Positions 15,054 through 17,307 of a stretch of 17,307 nucleotides of DNA are shown piece after piece. The stretch is from an uncultured Treponema sp. (GTDB lineage Bacteria; Spirochaetota; Spirochaetia; Treponematales; Treponemataceae). A model generated the notes under the pieces. It was given only the letters and a program-made list of their open reading frames with translations, did not search any database and had not been told where the DNA came from. The stretch lies in NCBI GenBank assembly GCA_937901865.1, contig CALDID010000067.1, positions 1 to 17,307 of the forward strand, given 5' to 3'. The position numbers were made by a program, and so were the translations under genes. Within the stretch, counting starts at the first letter, position 1. Each line of letters opens with the position of its first letter.

Positions 15054-15558
15054 CGCAAATGTTCTGATTCGGTTCATTTTAAAAGACAATAAGGAAATGG
15101 CAGCAAAAGCCTCTGACGCAATCACAACTGGAGAAGCCTTTGTTTTGGAAGGAGTATTTGCGGAGGTTGTCTATGTTTTGACCAAGGTATATAATACCGA
15201 CCGCGCCGTTGTTACAGATTATCTCTTGCACCTTTTGCCGTTCGTAAAAACCGATAATGCTGTTGTATTAAAATCCGCTCTGCACTATTACGCCGAGACA
15301 AAATTGGATTTTGTGGATTGTCTCCTTGCCGCATATCATCTTGTGGAGAAAAAGGAAATTCTTATTGATTTGTCCAGCTTCGCTCTGCTTGACAATCAAT
15401 TTGTTAGACTCTGTAAAAGAGGAACCGTCTCCACAGTAATTGCCCATATAACCATAATCCCATTCAACATTGTTTCTGGGACTGTAATTCATACGGAACA
15501 CTGCTGTGGTAACGGCCGGGAATTCTGCTGTAACCGTCGCCGTATAGCCATCAGCTGA
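15040..15558 (+). CDS. PIN-domain toxin, 3' end lost at the genome junction
   Basis: The frame is 172 codons, but only about the first 108 (to around 15363) look genuine. These show a VapC-type PIN fold: LDANVLIRF (Asp5), a Glu at 42 in FAEVVYVLTKV, and KLDFVDCLLAAYH (Asp90/Asp93). PIN toxins are Mg2+-dependent ribonucleases held in check by the adjacent antitoxin. The normal C-terminal strand, usually starting TFD and giving the fourth acidic residue, is missing. Right after the EKKEIL segment the frame runs antisense through a Bacteroidales lipoprotein gene, giving a Cys- and Arg-rich tail without homologous character. The encoded protein is unlikely to be active as written. GGAG lies 4 nt before the ATG. 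Confidence 0.75.
   Translation: MVYLDANVLIRFILKDNKEMAAKASDAITTGEAFVLEGVFAEVVYVLTKVYNTDRAVVTDYLLHLLPFVKTDNAVVLKSALHYYAETKLDFVDCLLAAYHLVEKKEILIDLSSFALLDNQFVRLCKRGTVSTVIAHITIIPFNIVSGTVIHTEHCCGNGREFCCNRRRIAIS
15350..15372. other. Junction between spirochaete-like and Bacteroidales-like sequence
   Basis: The PIN-domain frame on the plus strand and the fimbrillin-like frame on the minus strand both lose family-like character within these bases. To the left, genes have Shine-Dalgarno sites or leaderless starts and low-to-moderate GC. To the right, genes lack Shine-Dalgarno sites, carry Bacteroidetes lipoprotein signals and become GC-rich. It is probably an assembly join. Confidence 0.75.
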
Positions 15559-15795
15559 GATATGTCCGCTGAGAGGAATGTCAACAGCGTCACCGAACCC
15601 TTCATTCGTAAAACGAATTACATCTTCCGAAGACCACTTGATACCTTCTTCGTCAAACGTCGCTTTTGTTGCTTGGGACAGGCCGAAAGTGATTGTGACC
15701 GGAGTAGTAGACGGCTCTACTTTTTCCGTCTGGCAGGAAACTGATGTAAGTGCACCCAGTGCGACAAACAGAATAGTTGCATTAATCTTTTTCAT
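15365..15795 (-). pseudogene. Fimbrillin-like lipoprotein, 3' truncated at the junction (Bacteroidales)
   Basis: The protein begins with a lipoprotein signal peptide (MKKINATILFVAL, lipobox SVSC, Cys21). A Thr/Ser-rich stretch and the pattern KATFDEEGIKWSSEDVIRF follow, as in fimbrillin-like (FimA/Mfa-related) proteins of Bacteroidales. Recognisable sequence continues through SFTESNKLIVKQSEAGQINK, then ends at the junction. The frame stays open to 15268, but those about 30 codons are antisense to the PIN toxin. The full protein was presumably longer, since fimbrillin-like proteins usually exceed 250 residues. Such lipoproteins are exported to the surface and can polymerise into fimbriae. The lack of a Shine-Dalgarno before the ATG is normal for Bacteroidetes. 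Confidence 0.75.
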
Positions 15796-15813
15796 AGCAA
15801 TTAAAACCGTTTA

Positions 15814-15960
15814 TTAACCCCAGGTTTCATCTTCTTCAACCACATAGTCGAAGTTTCCTTCTCCCCCTCGTGTATACCAGGGGTCTGATGCCAGGAAATT
15901 ACCCTCCAGGGAAACTTCCCACAAGACCGAATCCGGCCTTTCATAAATTTGTTTTTTCAT
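15814..15960 (-). CDS. 48-residue protein of unknown function in the Bacteroidales operon
   Basis: I chose the ATG at 15960 (48 residues); a start at 16005 would overlap the upstream gene and add an unlikely N-terminus. The sequence opens MKKQIYERPDSV and has a middle LEGNFLASDPWYTRGGEG. It ends in an acidic Trp-Gly tail (VEEDETWG). There is no signal peptide or membrane segment. It sits 7 bp after the GH128-like gene and 18 bp before the fimbrillin-like gene, so it is co-transcribed with secreted proteins. I recall that short proteins with a MKK..Y..P start and an acidic, glycine-rich, tryptophan-ending tail are common and uncharacterised in Bacteroidales; that resemblance is a memory-based inference. 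No function is assigned. Confidence 0.6.
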   Translation of the reverse strand: MKKQIYERPDSVLWEVSLEGNFLASDPWYTRGGEGNFDYVVEEDETWG

Positions 15961-15967
15961 AACCCGT

Positions 15968-17269
15968 TTATTTGATCTGTAACCAGTTGAGCATAATGGT
16001 AGCACCGGAGGTGCCGGTGAGGCGTAACGTGGACTTGCCGGCAGGGAGGTCGATGTCGAAGCCGGCGGTTTTCCACGCTTTTTCGGTGGAGGCGAGCGTC
16101 TTTGCGGCGATCTGAGTGCCGTTGACGCTGACTGCGAGGGAGGATTCCATATAGGTCTGGAACCGGAGGGTCAGGCGACGGGTGCCGGCGTCCGGCATAT
16201 CGAGCTGATACTCAACGTACGCGTCCTTGCACAGTTCGGAGATGTCCAGGATGCCGCCGTCGGTGGACGGGGCGAGATGGACCTTGCCGGAGGCTGAGAT
16301 GTACTGCTCCGCAGGGATGATGTCGCCGGGCCCATAGAAGATGCTCCCGTCGAAGGTGGAGAAATTCACGAATACCTTCCCGAGGTCCGTCAGCCCGAAG
16401 GGGGCCGATGAGGTCAGAAGGTTGTTGTTCCAGCGGGAGTTGAAGCTGCCGCGGGGCATAAACCAGGCGTAACGGAATACGTTCGGATGGGCTTCGAGCA
16501 TATTCAGGGTCTCGCACATATAGTGGAGCTGGGTCGTGGCGGAGATATTGTTGGAATTGCCGTTGCAGAACTCCGTGAGCCAGACCGGCTTCCCGTACTT
16601 TTCGAACATATCGATGAAGTTCTTCACCGAACCGGCCGAAGGCATATAGCAATGGACCGCGATGCCGGCGATGTCGTCAAGCGAGACGCCGGGCTGGGCA
16701 AAGAATTCGTCGAGCCATACGATAGGGTCGTGATAGCCCTCCAGGGTGCCGTAGTTCATCGCAGGCGAAATGAGTTTCATCCCGGTTTCCTTCGAAAGGG
16801 CAACGAGGTCCGGCCAGAGCGCCGCCGCTTCCGCAGGGGTCATCCTCGCCTGATCGGTGAGGTTGGGCTCATTGAAAGCGAGGATATACTGCGCCTCGGG
16901 GTGTTCCCTCTTCCAGGTCCTGATATTGTCTGAACTGTAATTCCCGTTCCACGCCATAGGGCACCAGTCCATCTCATACTCCCTGAAAAACGCCTCTGTC
17001 GTAGAGGAAGGGAGCCTGTTGGACCAGTCGTAGGACCAGCAGACCGCATCCCCGAGTAGCGGAATATCCGTATCCGGAAGAGTCCCGAAATTGAAACTCA
17101 CCCCCCTTTTCGCGCTACGCGACTGCGTAAGAGTATAGCTGACGGGTTCATCGGGGTCATCCGTGTGATCCTTTTCGCAGGATACAGACGACACGGTCGC
17201 AACAATGGCCCACGCTGCCACAATCACACCGCGGAGCCCCGCCGCATTCATATGAGAACTGAAATTCAT
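15968..17269 (-). CDS. GH128-like endo-beta-1,3-glucanase lipoprotein with C-terminal carbohydrate-binding-like domain (Bacteroidales)
   Basis: The product is 433 residues. A lipoprotein signal peptide ends in SSVSC (Cys31), followed by EKDHTDDPDEP, an acidic stretch like the lipoprotein export signal that sends Bacteroidetes lipoproteins to the cell surface. Residues 53-310 form a TIM-barrel catalytic core of the Glyco_hydro_cc/GH128 type. FNEPN (Glu134) fits the acid/base and WLTEFC (Glu233) the nucleophile. Residues about 320-433 form a beta-sandwich resembling CBM6/35-type modules, ending LNWLQIK. GH128 enzymes cleave beta-1,3-glucans such as laminarin or fungal glucan. The gene heads an operon with a small protein and a fimbrillin-like protein. 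No SusC/SusD pair is visible in the window. GC content is markedly higher than in the first 15 kb. The start at 17269 lacks a standard ribosome site; Met7 is an alternative. Confidence 0.82.
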   Translation of the reverse strand: MNFSSHMNAAGLRGVIVAAWAIVATVSSVSCEKDHTDDPDEPVSYTLTQSRSAKRGVSFNFGTLPDTDIPLLGDAVCWSYDWSNRLPSSTTEAFFREYEMDWCPMAWNGNYSSDNIRTWKREHPEAQYILAFNEPNLTDQARMTPAEAAALWPDLVALSKETGMKLISPAMNYGTLEGYHDPIVWLDEFFAQPGVSLDDIAGIAVHCYMPSAGSVKNFIDMFEKYGKPVWLTEFCNGNSNNISATTQLHYMCETLNMLEAHPNVFRYAWFMPRGSFNSRWNNNLLTSSAPFGLTDLGKVFVNFSTFDGSIFYGPGDIIPAEQYISASGKVHLAPSTDGGILDISELCKDAYVEYQLDMPDAGTRRLTLRFQTYMESSLAVSVNGTQIAAKTLASTEKAWKTAGFDIDLPAGKSTLRLTGTSGATIMLNWLQIK

Positions 17270-17307
17270 TTCTGATAAACCTTTACATAATTGATATACA
17301 TCGACCT

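Noticed and set aside
15364..15558. Cys-rich C-terminal extension of the PIN toxin as a novel domain
   Set aside because: It is antisense to the fimbrillin-like gene and begins exactly at the junction, so it is not an evolved domain.
16212..17049. Arg/Pro-rich frames overlapping the GH128-like gene on both strands
   Set aside because: They result from high GC in the real gene and have no domain features or start signals.
15365..17269. Complete polysaccharide utilisation locus
   Set aside because: There is a glucanase and a fimbrillin-like lipoprotein but no SusC/SusD pair or regulator in the window, so this cannot be claimed.

Overview
The window reads as two unrelated pieces of genome joined near position 15,360. 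Positions 1 to about 15,360 look like a host-associated anaerobic spirochaete, most likely Treponema-like. This is inferred from a Bat-type aerotolerance operon, a CheD plus soluble chemoreceptor-like cluster, a BspA-type leucine-rich-repeat protein and moderate-to-low GC. From about 15,360 to the end the sequence looks like a Bacteroidales member: a fimbrillin-like lipoprotein, a small tag-like protein and a GH128-like surface lipoprotein, with higher GC in the last 1.3 kb and no Shine-Dalgarno sequences. Both genes that meet at the seam, a PIN-domain toxin and the fimbrillin-like protein, are cut at the same point. An assembly chimera is therefore the simplest explanation, ahead of recent transfer.

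Layout of the spirochaete part. Positions 1-1722 (+) hold the 3' part of a BspA-type LRR protein that runs off the left edge. Positions 1750-8607 (-) are a tightly packed six-gene operon read right to left: MoxR AAA+ ATPase, DUF58 protein, a membrane-anchored BatD-like protein, BatA (VWA), a BatB-BatC fusion (VWA plus TPR with an internal lipobox) and a BatD-like protein with a C-terminal SH3 domain. Together these form the MoxR/VWA chaperone-type membrane complex often called Bat. Positions 8716-12038 (-) are a second unit: a MinD/ParA-like ATPase, a soluble chemoreceptor-like coiled-coil protein and CheD. This set suggests positioning or adaptation of a cytoplasmic chemotaxis complex.

Divergent from the ATPase is a TPR lipoprotein gene (12095-12769, +). 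Its stop codon lies inside an array of about eight 23-bp units (12767-12970) arranged as a large inverted repeat. The array separates the TPR gene from the convergent uppP gene (12994-13821, -). Next comes tyrA (13872-14759, +), followed by a toxin-antitoxin-like pair (14775-15053 and 15040 onward). Three genes here (MinD-like ATPase, TPR lipoprotein, tyrA) have a good -10 hexamer 6-7 nt before the ATG and no Shine-Dalgarno, so leaderless transcripts are possible. Most genes of the large minus-strand operon instead carry clear GGAG-type ribosome sites.

The Bacteroidales part (about 15,360-17,269, -) is a three-gene operon read right to left: a GH128-like glucanase lipoprotein with a C-terminal carbohydrate-binding-like domain, a 48-residue protein of unknown function, and a truncated fimbrillin-like lipoprotein.
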